Positions 18,434 through 26,768 of a stretch of 64,000 nucleotides of DNA are shown here, piece after piece. How positions within the stretch are numbered: position 1 is the first letter of the stretch; every line of letters starts with the position of its first letter. The DNA lies in assembly GCA_040510375.1 (NCBI GenBank), contig JBEVJC010000016.1:62001-126000 (forward strand), read 5' to 3'. This DNA is from JBEVJC01 sp040510375 (GTDB lineage Bacteria > Bacteroidota > Bacteroidia > Chitinophagales > Chitinophagaceae). A model generated the notes under the pieces. That model had not been told where the DNA came from, made no database searches, and worked only from the letters and a program-made list of their open reading frames with translations. Made by a program: the position numbers and the translations under genes.

Positions 18434-19072
18434 ATGAACACAATTACAATCGAAGGAACCCTGAGGACCGGATTCGGGAAGACCGCCACCCGCCAGCTCC
18501 GCTCTCAGGAACTTGTACCCGGTGTAATTTACGGAGGTGCTCAGGAAGTGAATTTTTCCGCTCCTGCAGCTGCATTCAAGACCTTAGTTTACACACCGAG
18601 TTTCCAGGTCGCAGAAATCAAATTAGATGGAAAGAGCTACAGGACTATCCTGAAAGATCTTCAGTTTGACAAGGTAACTGACAAGCTGATCCACATTGAC
18701 CTGCTGGAACTGGTAGACGATAAAAAAGTAATCGCCAATATCCCTATCAAGTTCACCGGAGCTTCAAAGGGAGTAAAGGATGGCGGTAAACTGGTTACAA
18801 AAATCAACCAGCTTAAGATCAAGACCTATCCAAAGCACCTGAAAGAATTTATCGAAGTGGCTATAGATAATCTCGAACTGAATGGTAATATCCGCGTGGA
18901 AGATGTACAGGACGAGAACTACGAGATCCTGAACTCGCCAAGGATTCCAATCGCTTCTGTAGTACTGACACGTCAGCTGAAACAGGAAGAAGCTGCGGCT
19001 CCTGCAAAAGGTGCTGCTGCAAAAGCTGCTCCTGCAAAGGCTGCTGCCCCTGCCGCTGCTGCCAAGAAGTAA
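18434..19072 (+). CDS. rplY: 50S ribosomal protein L25 (general stress protein CTC type)
   Basis: 212 residues, the long CTC/TL5 form. Residues 1-90 form the 5S-rRNA-binding L25 domain (GTLRTGFGKTATRQLRSQEL, VPGVIYGG). Residues about 95-180 form the C-terminal beta domain (IPIKFTGASKGVKDGG, LKIKTYPKHLKEFIEV). The last 25 residues are an Ala/Pro/Lys-rich tail, common in Bacteroidota versions. It lies directly after prs and ends before a terminator. Confidence 0.97.
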   Translation: MNTITIEGTLRTGFGKTATRQLRSQELVPGVIYGGAQEVNFSAPAAAFKTLVYTPSFQVAEIKLDGKSYRTILKDLQFDKVTDKLIHIDLLELVDDKKVIANIPIKFTGASKGVKDGGKLVTKINQLKIKTYPKHLKEFIEVAIDNLELNGNIRVEDVQDENYEILNSPRIPIASVVLTRQLKQEEAAAPAKGAAAKAAPAKAAAPAAAAKK

Positions 19073-19091
19073 GGTCAGTTCAACATCTTTT

Positions 19092-19132
19092 AAAACCCGT
19101 TCCAACGATCAGTTGTTACGGGTTTTTATTTT
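19092..19132 (+). terminator. Terminator after rplY
   Basis: Arms AAACCCGT and ACGGGTTT pair, with an inner AAC/GTT pairing, and are followed by TTTTATTTT. The location directly after rplY fits. Confidence 0.75.
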
Positions 19133-19218
19133 AAACACTTTATTTAAGCCAAACAATCACGGATATTTGGATAACCGCACCAATAGCGGCACCAGGCATC
19201 CATTACAAATACCAGTTG

Positions 19219-19794
19219 ATGAAATTCCTTCTTGTCGGACTTGGCAACGCGGGTAACGAATACTCGCACACCCGCCACAATATTGGCTTCGATGTAGTGG
19301 CCGCCTTTGTAGCCAAACATGGGGGTACCTTCCGTTCAGACCGCCTTGCCTTTGTAGCCGATGTCAAGTGGAAGGGAAAACAATTCTGCTGTATCTGTCC
19401 AACCACATTCATGAACCTGAGCGGTAAAGCTGTCCGTTACTGGATGGACCGGGAAAAAGTGGATGTGCCCAATGTCCTGGTTGTGGTGGATGACCTGGCC
19501 ATTCCCCTTGAAAAACTCCGGGTGCGGCCGGGAGGCAGCGATGCGGGCCATAACGGACTTAAAAGCATCCAGGAAATACTTGGCACCACCGAATATCCCC
19601 GGATCCGGTTTGGTATAGGTAACGATTATCCCAGGGGAATGCAGGCCGAATTTGTTCTCGGAAAATGGAGGAAGGAAGAGGAACCGATCGTCCGCCTTAA
19701 AATTGATGCATGCCTCGAGGCGATCACTGTTTTTGCAGCCCAGGGCGTGAATGCCGCCATGAACCTGGTAAATAATAAGCAGTTTTCTTTATGA
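19219..19794 (+). CDS. pth: Peptidyl-tRNA hydrolase
   Basis: 191 residues from the ATG at 19219; the TTG one codon upstream is not needed. The enzyme releases peptides from tRNA after premature drop-off. Signatures are FLLVGLGNAG at the N-terminus, YSHTRHNIGFDV with the catalytic His20 and substrate-binding Asn21, TFMNLSGKAV, VVVDDLAIP with the key Asp, and RPGGSDAGHNGLKSI. Length matches the family. The prs-rplY-pth order is a common bacterial neighbourhood. Confidence 0.96.
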   Translation: MKFLLVGLGNAGNEYSHTRHNIGFDVVAAFVAKHGGTFRSDRLAFVADVKWKGKQFCCICPTTFMNLSGKAVRYWMDREKVDVPNVLVVVDDLAIPLEKLRVRPGGSDAGHNGLKSIQEILGTTEYPRIRFGIGNDYPRGMQAEFVLGKWRKEEEPIVRLKIDACLEAITVFAAQGVNAAMNLVNNKQFSL

Positions 19795-19931
19795 TAAGTC
19801 GGTCCGATTACTTATTTTAGCAGTCCAGCCATCGTTTATGTAAAATCGATTTTCTTATTGATTTGCCGAATATATGGGATGAACAGTCCTTTAGCAATGT
19901 ATCCGATGTATTTAAACAACACCATCCTGTT

Positions 19932-20543
19932 ATGAAGATCTTTTGTGTAGGCCGGAACTATGCGGCACATGCCTCTGAACTAGGCAATGACATTCCGGAA
20001 GAACCCGTAATTTTCATGAAACCCAAGAGTGCCCTGCTCCAACAGCATACTCCTTTTTATTATCCCGAATTCACCAACGAACTTCATTACGAAGCAGAAC
20101 TTGTACTTCGGATCAGCAAAAACGGAAAATATATCCAGGAGAAATTTGCGGGTAAATATTATGACGCAATAAGCACCGGCCTTGATTTTACCGCACGTGA
20201 TATCCAGAACGAACTTAAGGCAAAGGGCCTTCCATGGGAAAAAGCGAAAGCCTGGGATAATTCAGCAGTTATCGGCAAATGGGTACCCCTGGCTGATATC
20301 AAAAACAAAAAAGAAATAAACTTCGGCTTGTATAAAAACAAGGAACTGGTACAGAAAGGGAATTCAACCCAGATGCTCCATGGATTCGACAGTATCGTGT
20401 CCTATATTTCAAACTTCTTTTCAGTCAATATCGGCGACGTAATCTTTACCGGTACTCCCGCAGGTGTAGGAGAAGTAGTAGTGGGCGATGAACTGGAAGG
20501 TTTTATGGAAGAGGTGAGTATGTTCAAACTTGAAGTAAAATAA
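19932..20543 (+). CDS. Fumarylacetoacetate hydrolase-family protein
   Basis: 203 residues from the ATG at 19932 (MKIFCVGRNYAAHASELG), which matches the compact FAH-family fold. The open frame reaches back to a TTG at 19863, but that extension is not conserved-looking. Metal-binding acidic residues are visible in YEAELVLRI and TGLDFTARD, and the family motif FTGTPAGVGEVVVGD is near the C-terminus. Compact members act as acylpyruvate hydrolases or oxaloacetate decarboxylases/tautomerases, but the exact substrate cannot be read from sequence. It follows pth by 137 bases and is closed by a terminator. Confidence 0.9.
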   Translation: MKIFCVGRNYAAHASELGNDIPEEPVIFMKPKSALLQQHTPFYYPEFTNELHYEAELVLRISKNGKYIQEKFAGKYYDAISTGLDFTARDIQNELKAKGLPWEKAKAWDNSAVIGKWVPLADIKNKKEINFGLYKNKELVQKGNSTQMLHGFDSIVSYISNFFSVNIGDVIFTGTPAGVGEVVVGDELEGFMEEVSMFKLEVK

Positions 20544-20565
20544 TCGGTTGTCCAATTAACTTATT

Positions 20566-20598
20566 ATGGCCATCCCCCGGGATGGCCATTTATTTTTT
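20566..20598 (+). terminator. Terminator after the FAH-family gene
   Basis: A perfect 11-base inverted repeat (ATGGCCATCCC and its complement, two-base spacer) is followed by TTATTTTTT. It sits between the FAH-family stop and the promoter of the next gene. Confidence 0.85.
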
Positions 20599-20611
20599 AC
20601 AACACATCCGC

Positions 20612-20619
20612 TACCTTTG
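20612..20619 (+). promoter_or_regulatory. -7 promoter element of the fused E1 gene
   Basis: TACCTTTG matches TAnnTTTG exactly. It lies after the upstream terminator and 24 bases before the ATG at 20644. A -33 box is not obvious. Confidence 0.55.
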
Positions 20620-20643
20620 CAGACTAACAAAGGTTTGTTTTTC

Positions 20644-22710
20644 ATGCCAGATCAGTCCCTGCTTTTAATAGCCTATGAAAAGATGTGCCAGGTTAAAGCC
20701 ATGGCCAATACTTATGAATCAAACCGCGCCACCTGCCGGTATGTTCATTCTACCTCCCGCGGACATGAAGCAATCCAGCTTGCCACCGCATTTAACCTTA
20801 CCCCCATTGATTTTGTAAGTCCCTACTACCGCGATGAAAGTATGCTGCTGGGACTGGGATTCCGCCCATACGAACTCATGCTTCAGTTGCTGGCCAAGGC
20901 CAGCGATCCGTTTACAGGCGGAAGGGAATATTATAACCATCCCAACTACCGCGGGACCGATAAGCCAACCATCATCCACCAGAGCAGTGCTACAGGCATG
21001 CAATTGATTCCTACCACGGGAATTGCCCAGGGCCTGCGCTACTGGGAACAGAACGATCCTTCCCGCATCATCACCGGACCAAATGGCGAACAGCCCGTTG
21101 TTCTCTGTTCGGTTGGTGATGCAAGTTTAACCGAAGGTGAAGTAAGCGAGGCATTACAATTTGCCGTGCTGAAACAACTGCCCGTCATTTACCTGGTGCA
21201 GGATAATAACTGGGGTATCAGTGTTACCGGTAAGGAAGCAAGAGCCATGGATGCGTATGAATTTGCAGCAGGTTTTACCGGTTTGCAAAGAGTAAGGGTG
21301 AACGGGAGCGATTTTGAATCTTCCTTTGAAACCATGGCAGCTGTGATCAGCGATGTGCGAACCAACCGGCGACCATGGCTGGTGCATGCAACTGTTCCAT
21401 TACTTGGTCACCATACCAGCGGTGTAAGGAAAGAGTTTTACCGGACGGAAGACGACTGGGCTACCCACTTATTAACGGACCCGCTTCCCCTGTTACGTCA
21501 ACATCTGCTTGCACTTGGTCAATCGCCCGATCGTCTTGATGAACTGGAACAAAAGGCAGCAGATACAGTAGCCGCCGATTTTAAAGAAGCAATAGCAGCC
21601 CCCGAACCGGATCCGTTAACGGTATCACGATATGTCTTTGCTGACTGTACCGTTACTGAAGAACAGGGTCAGCGCCAACCCTCCGCAGGACCAAGGATTA
21701 TGATGGTGGACGCCGCTTTGTTTGCCATCCGCGAAATGATGGAAGACCATCCCGAGATCGTGTTATATGGCCAGGATGTGGGCAGGAGGCTGGGCGGTGT
21801 GTTCAGGGAGACCGCCACACTCGCTGAACAATTTGGTGAACACCGGGTATTCAATACCGCTATCCAGGAAGCCTATATTGTTGGATCCACTGCAGGTCTG
21901 AATGCTGTTGGTATCAGACCAATAGTGGAAGTGCAGTTTGGTGATTATATCTATCCCGGGTTTAACCAACTGGTGACCGAGATCTCCAAGAGTTGTTATC
22001 TCTCCTGTGGCAGGTTTCCCGTTTCGATGGTTCTCCGTGTTCCGGTTGGGGCATATGGTGGGGGCGGACCGTACCACAGCGGCAATATAGAAACAACCCT
22101 GCTTTCCATTAAAGGAATAAAAGTGGTATACCCCTCCAATGCGGCAGATATGAAGGGACTGATGAAGGCAGCCATACTCGATGGTAATCCGGTTGTGATG
22201 CTGGAACATAAAGGTCTTTACTGGAGTAAGGTGCCCGGCACCGAAGATGCCCGGCGCATCGAACCTTCGCGTGATTATATCCTTCCGCTTGGCAAGGCAT
22301 TGGTTGTATTGGAAGCAGATGAATCGTTTTTAAAGGAAGGAAACACCTGTTTGGTTGTTACGTATGGCATGGGGGTGCACTGGGCATTGTCAGCCGCAAA
22401 AAACCTGAAAGGCCAGGTAGAGATTCTGGACCTCCGGACATTGTTTCCCCTGGATGAAGAACTTATTTTTGAACGTGTACGGCTTCACGGAAAATGTCTG
22501 GTGGTTACGGAAGAACAACAAACAAATTCCTTTGCGGAGTCGCTGGCTGCAAGGATCTCAAGCGCCTGTTTCCGTTCACTGGATGCACCGGTTGATGTAT
22601 TGGGCGCACTGGACCTGCCCGCTGTTCCGATGAATGTGGTGCTTGAACATGCCATGCTGCCCAACGCAGAAAAACTTCAGGTTAAACTGGAACGGTTGTT
22701 AAACGATTAG
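20644..22710 (+). CDS. 2-oxoacid dehydrogenase E1, fused alpha and beta subunits
   Basis: 688 residues from the ATG at 20644. An upstream in-frame TTG lies inside the terminator and is rejected. The first half (about 1-330) is the E1 alpha part with the thiamine pyrophosphate loop GDASLTEGEVSEAL and QDNNWGIS. The second half (about 355-688) is the E1 beta part with LYGQDVGRRLGGVF, FNTAIQEAYIVGSTAGL and RVPVGAYGGGGPYHSG. Fused E1 proteins of this type occur in many Bacteroidota and decarboxylate pyruvate or branched-chain 2-oxoacids. The alpha half most resembles the branched-chain type. No E2 or E3 gene is adjacent, so the complex must be completed from elsewhere. Confidence 0.93.
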   Translation: MPDQSLLLIAYEKMCQVKAMANTYESNRATCRYVHSTSRGHEAIQLATAFNLTPIDFVSPYYRDESMLLGLGFRPYELMLQLLAKASDPFTGGREYYNHPNYRGTDKPTIIHQSSATGMQLIPTTGIAQGLRYWEQNDPSRIITGPNGEQPVVLCSVGDASLTEGEVSEALQFAVLKQLPVIYLVQDNNWGISVTGKEARAMDAYEFAAGFTGLQRVRVNGSDFESSFETMAAVISDVRTNRRPWLVHATVPLLGHHTSGVRKEFYRTEDDWATHLLTDPLPLLRQHLLALGQSPDRLDELEQKAADTVAADFKEAIAAPEPDPLTVSRYVFADCTVTEEQGQRQPSAGPRIMMVDAALFAIREMMEDHPEIVLYGQDVGRRLGGVFRETATLAEQFGEHRVFNTAIQEAYIVGSTAGLNAVGIRPIVEVQFGDYIYPGFNQLVTEISKSCYLSCGRFPVSMVLRVPVGAYGGGGPYHSGNIETTLLSIKGIKVVYPSNAADMKGLMKAAILDGNPVVMLEHKGLYWSKVPGTEDARRIEPSRDYILPLGKALVVLEADESFLKEGNTCLVVTYGMGVHWALSAAKNLKGQVEILDLRTLFPLDEELIFERVRLHGKCLVVTEEQQTNSFAESLAARISSACFRSLDAPVDVLGALDLPAVPMNVVLEHAMLPNAEKLQVKLERLLND

Positions 22711-22725
22711 GACGATAGTTTGACA

Positions 22726-23145
22726 TTACCGGAGTTTATCAAGACTCTTCACCAGCTTCTCATCTTTTACGATGCCCCGTATGGCCATGATAAACCCGAT
22801 CAGCATAAGGAATGCCAATACGCAGGTCAATGCAAGATTGCCCCTTACGAATTTCCTGACTTCAACGACGTATAAAATAATAATGACAATTGAAATTACC
22901 AGGCCACCGATGGAGACCTTCAACTGGGTCTTGCGGTCCTTGAACAGGAAGATGGTAATAGCCGCCATCAACGCATTTAATCCTGAAAGGATCAGCAGGA
23001 ACGGGGTACTGCCCGCTTCCAGCTCCTTAAAAATTTCCGTAGCGTTTTCGAGTTTCTGGTAGCCGGTATAAAACGGGAACTGGAAAGTCAGGAACGCTGC
23101 TGCCGCTGCAAGGATCAGCCACAAGGTTTGCTGGCGTTGGATCAT
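22726..23145 (-). CDS. DUF4293-family membrane protein
   Basis: 139 residues with four predicted membrane segments (about 8-25, 48-67, 77-95 and 105-125). The MIQRQQTLWLILAAAAAFLT opening and the short charged C-terminal tail are typical of DUF4293, a small integral membrane family of Bacteroidota with no known function. It ends 15 bases from the convergent E1 gene and lies 24 bases downstream of glyA on the same strand, so it is probably the second gene of a glyA transcript. Confidence 0.88.
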   Translation of the reverse strand: MIQRQQTLWLILAAAAAFLTFQFPFYTGYQKLENATEIFKELEAGSTPFLLILSGLNALMAAITIFLFKDRKTQLKVSIGGLVISIVIIILYVVEVRKFVRGNLALTCVLAFLMLIGFIMAIRGIVKDEKLVKSLDKLR

Positions 23146-23169
23146 AGAATCATTTTTATTAAAAATAGA

Positions 23170-24447
23170 TCAGAGTCCGGGATAAAGTGGAAAATCTTTC
23201 ATGAAGGTTTTCACATCCGCACGGGTATCAGTAATGATCTTTTCATCATCGGCATTCATGAGCACCTTGTCGATCATTGCTACCACCGTTTCCATATCCG
23301 CTTCCTTCATTCCCCTGGTTGTTACAGCCGGTACACCAATCCTTATGCCGGAGGTGATGAATGGCGACTTATCATCAAAAGGCACTGCATTTTTATTCAG
23401 GGTAATATGGGCTTTGTCCAGTGTCTCCTGTGCTTTTTTGCCAGTCAGGTTTTTGTTTCGCAGGTCAATCAGCATAAGATGGTTGTCGGTTCCGTTGCTG
23501 ATCAGGTCGTACCCGCGGCTGTTCAGCGCTTTGGCCATAGCCTGTGCGTTTGCAATAACCTGTTTTGCATAAACAGTGAAGTCGTCAGAAAGTATTTCAC
23601 CAAATGATACCGCTTTAGCTGCGATCACATGTTCAAGCGGACCGCCCTGTGTGCCGGGGAACACAGCAAGATCAAGCAACTGGCTCATGGTGCGGGTGTT
23701 TCCTTTCGGATCCTTTACCCCCCAGGTATTTTCAAAATCATGTCGCAGCATAATGATGCCGCCCCTTGGTCCCCTTAAGGTTTTGTGGGTGGTTGAAGAA
23801 ACAATATGGCAATGATCGAAAGGATCGTTGAGTAGCCCCTTGGCAATAAGTCCGGCCGGGTGTGCGATATCGGCAAACACCACCGCTCCGATTTTGTCGG
23901 CCACTTCACGGATACGTTTGTAATCCCAGTCGCGGCTATATGCCGATGCGCCACAGATAATCATCTTTGGTTTCTCGGTAAGGGCTATTGATTCCAGCTG
24001 ATCGTAATCAACCAGGCCGGTATCTTTTTTAACACCATAAAAAAGTGCCTGGTAATTTTTGCCGCTGAAGTTGGCGGGACTGCCATGGGTAAGGTGACCA
24101 CCCATGCTCAGGTCAAGTCCAAGTATTTTGTCGCCCGGTTTCACCACCGCAAGGAATACAGCAGCATTGGCAGAAGCTCCGCTATGTGGCTGCACATTTG
24201 CCCAGCTTGCGTTAAAGATTTCTTTCAGGCGATCGATGGCCAGGGTTTCCACTTTATCCACTATCTCGCAACCACCGTAATAACGTTTACCGGGATAACC
24301 CTCTGCATATTTATTGGTCAGTACCGTGCCCATGGCCTGGATAACGGGAAGTGAGGTAAAATTCTCTGAAGCTATGAGTTCGATACCATGGCGTTGGCGT
24401 TCAAGTTCCTGGTCGATCAGGTCGAATACCTGTGCGTCTTTTTTCAT
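23170..24447 (-). CDS. glyA: Serine hydroxymethyltransferase
   Basis: 425 residues, the normal length. A PLP enzyme that converts serine and THF to glycine and methylene-THF. Signatures: RHGIELIASENFTSLPVIQA, LTNKYAEGYPGKRYYGGCE, HGSPANFSGKNY, FADIAHPAGLIAKG, and the PLP lysine in SSTTHKTLRGPRGG. The ATG at 24447 is preceded by a structured leader (24450-24509) and a TAnnTTTG element, so expression may be controlled at the RNA level. The DUF4293 gene follows. Confidence 0.97.
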   Translation of the reverse strand: MKKDAQVFDLIDQELERQRHGIELIASENFTSLPVIQAMGTVLTNKYAEGYPGKRYYGGCEIVDKVETLAIDRLKEIFNASWANVQPHSGASANAAVFLAVVKPGDKILGLDLSMGGHLTHGSPANFSGKNYQALFYGVKKDTGLVDYDQLESIALTEKPKMIICGASAYSRDWDYKRIREVADKIGAVVFADIAHPAGLIAKGLLNDPFDHCHIVSSTTHKTLRGPRGGIIMLRHDFENTWGVKDPKGNTRTMSQLLDLAVFPGTQGGPLEHVIAAKAVSFGEILSDDFTVYAKQVIANAQAMAKALNSRGYDLISNGTDNHLMLIDLRNKNLTGKKAQETLDKAHITLNKNAVPFDDKSPFITSGIRIGVPAVTTRGMKEADMETVVAMIDKVLMNADDEKIITDTRADVKTFMKDFPLYPGL

Positions 24448-24449
24448 AA

Positions 24450-24509
24450 AGGACCACCCGTAAGGGTATTTGGGAAATAATATGGTTTGTTAAACAAATC
24501 CGTGGTCCT
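24450..24509 (-). promoter_or_regulatory. Structured 5' leader of glyA, possible regulatory RNA
   Basis: On the minus strand AGGACCAC (24509-24502) can pair perfectly with GTGGTCCT (24457-24450), which ends three bases before the ATG and would occlude the ribosome-binding region. The 44 bases between hold two small hairpins, around 24501-24484 (GGATTTG/CAAACC) and 24467-24456 (ACCC/GGGT). The outer stem and the second hairpin compete for a few bases. I do not recognise it as a known riboswitch class. Confidence 0.45.
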
Positions 24510-24537
24510 GACCCGGACGGAAACGGCTTTGAGCCAG

Positions 24538-24545
24538 CAAAAATA
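24538..24545 (-). promoter_or_regulatory. -7 promoter element of glyA
   Basis: TATTTTTG on the minus strand matches TAnnTTTG. The 5' leader would be about 85 bases, containing the hairpin structure described at 24450-24509. Confidence 0.5.
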
Positions 24546-24603
24546 GGCCAGTGGGGGATAGAATCGTGCTTGTTTGTCCGATTTTTGTTTGCTCCAAATT
24601 CCC

Positions 24604-24611
24604 TACTTTCG
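24604..24611 (+). promoter_or_regulatory. Possible -7 promoter element of the sugar nucleotidyltransferase gene
   Basis: TACTTTCG differs in one base from TAnnTTTG and lies 48 bases before the ATG at 24660. Similar TAnnTTCG elements occur before prs. Confidence 0.3.
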
Positions 24612-24659
24612 TTTGCTCGAAATATTCGACTTTAAAATTCTTTCAAAAGGGGTTAGGCG

Positions 24660-25649
24660 ATGAAGGCAATCATTCCGGTAGCGGGCGCAGGCACTAGGTT
24701 GCGACCTCATAGTTATACTCAACCAAAAGCGCTGATCCCACTGGCAGGGAAGACGGTTCTCAGCATCATTATCGACCAGATGCGTGAAGCAGGTATCTCC
24801 GAATTCATCTTTATAGTTGGTTACCTGGGCGATAAAATCCGCGATTATGTAAAATCGGAATACCCCGACCTGCAGGCACAGTATATCCAGCAGATCGACC
24901 GGCAGGGCGTTGGGCATGCCATCAAGATTACCCGCGAGTATGTCAACAACGACGAAGTGATGGTTGTGCTGGGTGATACGATCTGTGAGTTCGATATCCA
25001 GGACGTGGTAAATAGCCCCTGTTCCATGGTGGGCGTGAAGAAAGTAGACGATCCGCGCGATTTTGGTGTGGCCGAACTCGATGAACAGGGTTTTGTCAGC
25101 CATGTGGTCGAAAAACCGCAGATCCCGAAATCAAATCTTGCACTGGTTGGTATTTATAAAATCAAGGAAAGCGACCAGCTGTTCGAATGCCTGGAAAATA
25201 ATTACCTGCAGGGACTGCGCACCCATGGTGAATACAGCCTCACCGATGCGCTGGATTGTATGTTGAGAATGGGCGTAAAAATCAAACCATTTAAAGTGGA
25301 AAGCTGGTTCGATTGCGGAAGAAAAGAAACCCTGCTGGAATCAAATGCCACATTACTTAAAAAATTCGGGGCCCGCCAGTCAACAGAGGGTTATGAAAAT
25401 ACGGTTATCATCCAGCCGGTAAGTATCGGAAAGGGCTGCGAGATCACCAACTCGATCATTGGTCCCAATGTCAGTATCGGTGAAAACACAAAGGTGAACG
25501 ATTCCATTATCCGCAACTCCATCATTGGTTCTTTTTCCAATCTTTACGATATCGTACTGGAAGCTTCGATCATCGGGAGTGATACAGGTTTGAAAGGAGA
25601 AACAAGGACGCTGAATATCGGCGATAATACGAATATTGACCTCGGGTAA
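24660..25649 (+). CDS. Sugar-phosphate nucleotidyltransferase with left-handed beta-helix tail
   Basis: 329 residues. It opens with the nucleotide-binding signature IIPVAGAGTRLRPHSYTQPK (GxGTRLxPxTxxxPK) of enzymes that join NTP and sugar 1-phosphate. The acidic VVLGDTICEF gives the metal-binding Asp, and VEKPQIPK, EYSLTDALDCML and WFDCGRKETLLESN follow. From about 245 the hexapeptide-like repeats (VSIGKGCEITNSIIGPNVSI) form a beta-helix. This architecture resembles long RmlA and GlmU-like proteins, so the substrate may be a glucose- or mannose-type sugar. The next genes (epimerase, flippase-like protein, GT2) also suggest glycan building. Confidence 0.9.
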   Translation: MKAIIPVAGAGTRLRPHSYTQPKALIPLAGKTVLSIIIDQMREAGISEFIFIVGYLGDKIRDYVKSEYPDLQAQYIQQIDRQGVGHAIKITREYVNNDEVMVVLGDTICEFDIQDVVNSPCSMVGVKKVDDPRDFGVAELDEQGFVSHVVEKPQIPKSNLALVGIYKIKESDQLFECLENNYLQGLRTHGEYSLTDALDCMLRMGVKIKPFKVESWFDCGRKETLLESNATLLKKFGARQSTEGYENTVIIQPVSIGKGCEITNSIIGPNVSIGENTKVNDSIIRNSIIGSFSNLYDIVLEASIIGSDTGLKGETRTLNIGDNTNIDLG

Positions 25650-25767
25650 TCCGTCATTCCAGCCATCAATTTTCCGCAAGCCAGATCCTCTATTGACCTT
25701 TTTTACTGGCCATGGTTCAAGCTTTTCTTCGGGTTGTTTTTCCCAATTGGCTAACTTTATTTTATAA

Positions 25768-26763
25768 ATGAGAGTTATGGATTTTATTCTGGTCACAGGA
25801 GGCGCGGGGTTTATCGGCAGCAATCTGTCGGGAGTATTATTAAAGGATGAAAATGTATCCGTGATCTGTCTGGATAATTTTGATCCTTTTTATGAACCCG
25901 AACAGAAGCGATATAATCTACTGCCTTTATTAAGCCATCCTCGGTTTACTTTTGTTGAAAGTGATATCCGTAATCCGGAAGCGCTTGATTCAATTCTGGT
26001 GGACATCAGTTGTATCATTCATCTGGCCGCCAAGGCTGGTGTTCGACCCAGTATACAAAATCCGGTTCTTTATCAGGAAGTCAACAATGCCGGAACACAA
26101 ATCCTTCTTGAATTTGCGAGAAAACGAAAGATCAAACAGTTTGTATTTGGTTCTTCCAGCAGTGTGTACGGTGTAAACCCCAATCTCCCCTGGCGGGAAA
26201 CGGAACCGCTGCTTCCTATCAGTCCCTACGCAGCTTCGAAGCTTACAGGTGAAATGCTGGGGCATGTTTACAGCCACCTGTATAATATCCGGTTTATTGC
26301 ATTGCGTTTTTTTACGGTGTATGGACCAGGGCAGCGTCCTGACCTGGCGATCCATAAATTTTTCCTCGCCATTGCAGAAGGTAAGCCCATACCGGTTTTT
26401 GGCGATGGAAGTACCAGCCGCGATTATACTTATGTCGACGATATAGTTTCGGGTATAATTGCAGCCATAAATTACAGGGACAGTAATTTCGAGATCATCA
26501 ATATCGGCAACCACCAGGTAGTGTCCCTGCAGCAACTGATCGATGCGGTGCAGGAGATTAGCGGAAAGGATGCAGTGATCGACCGGCAACCCGAACAGCC
26601 TGGTGACGTACCTGCTACCTATGCTGATATATCCCGGGCAGCAATGCTTTTAGGATATGCTCCCCGCACCGGATTGATGGACGGACTCGCTTCGTTTTAT
26701 AAATGGTTTCTTGATTACAGGAAATGGAAAGCAATGCAAACCATACGGCCCATCACTCTTTGA
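25768..26763 (+). CDS. NAD-dependent epimerase/dehydratase (UDP-glucuronate/GalE-like)
   Basis: 331 residues; Met4 (25777) is an alternative start. Short-chain dehydrogenase fold with the N-terminal NAD loop LVTGGAGFIGSN, DNFDPFYEP, HLAAKAGVRPSIQNP, the catalytic Ser region SSSSVYG, the YAASK pair (Tyr/Lys), and the late motifs RFFTVYGPGQRPD and VFGDGSTSRDYTYVDD. The AAKAGVR motif is typical of UDP-glucuronate 4-epimerase-like members, the best guess for activity. It follows the nucleotidyltransferase by 118 bases, pointing to a nucleotide-sugar pathway. It ends five bases from a convergent gene. Confidence 0.9.
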   Translation: MRVMDFILVTGGAGFIGSNLSGVLLKDENVSVICLDNFDPFYEPEQKRYNLLPLLSHPRFTFVESDIRNPEALDSILVDISCIIHLAAKAGVRPSIQNPVLYQEVNNAGTQILLEFARKRKIKQFVFGSSSSVYGVNPNLPWRETEPLLPISPYAASKLTGEMLGHVYSHLYNIRFIALRFFTVYGPGQRPDLAIHKFFLAIAEGKPIPVFGDGSTSRDYTYVDDIVSGIIAAINYRDSNFEIINIGNHQVVSLQQLIDAVQEISGKDAVIDRQPEQPGDVPATYADISRAAMLLGYAPRTGLMDGLASFYKWFLDYRKWKAMQTIRPITL

Positions 26764-26768
26764 TCATT

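Noticed and set aside
20566..20643. Extension of the E1 fusion gene upstream of 20644
   Set aside because: It begins inside a terminator stem and crosses the promoter element.
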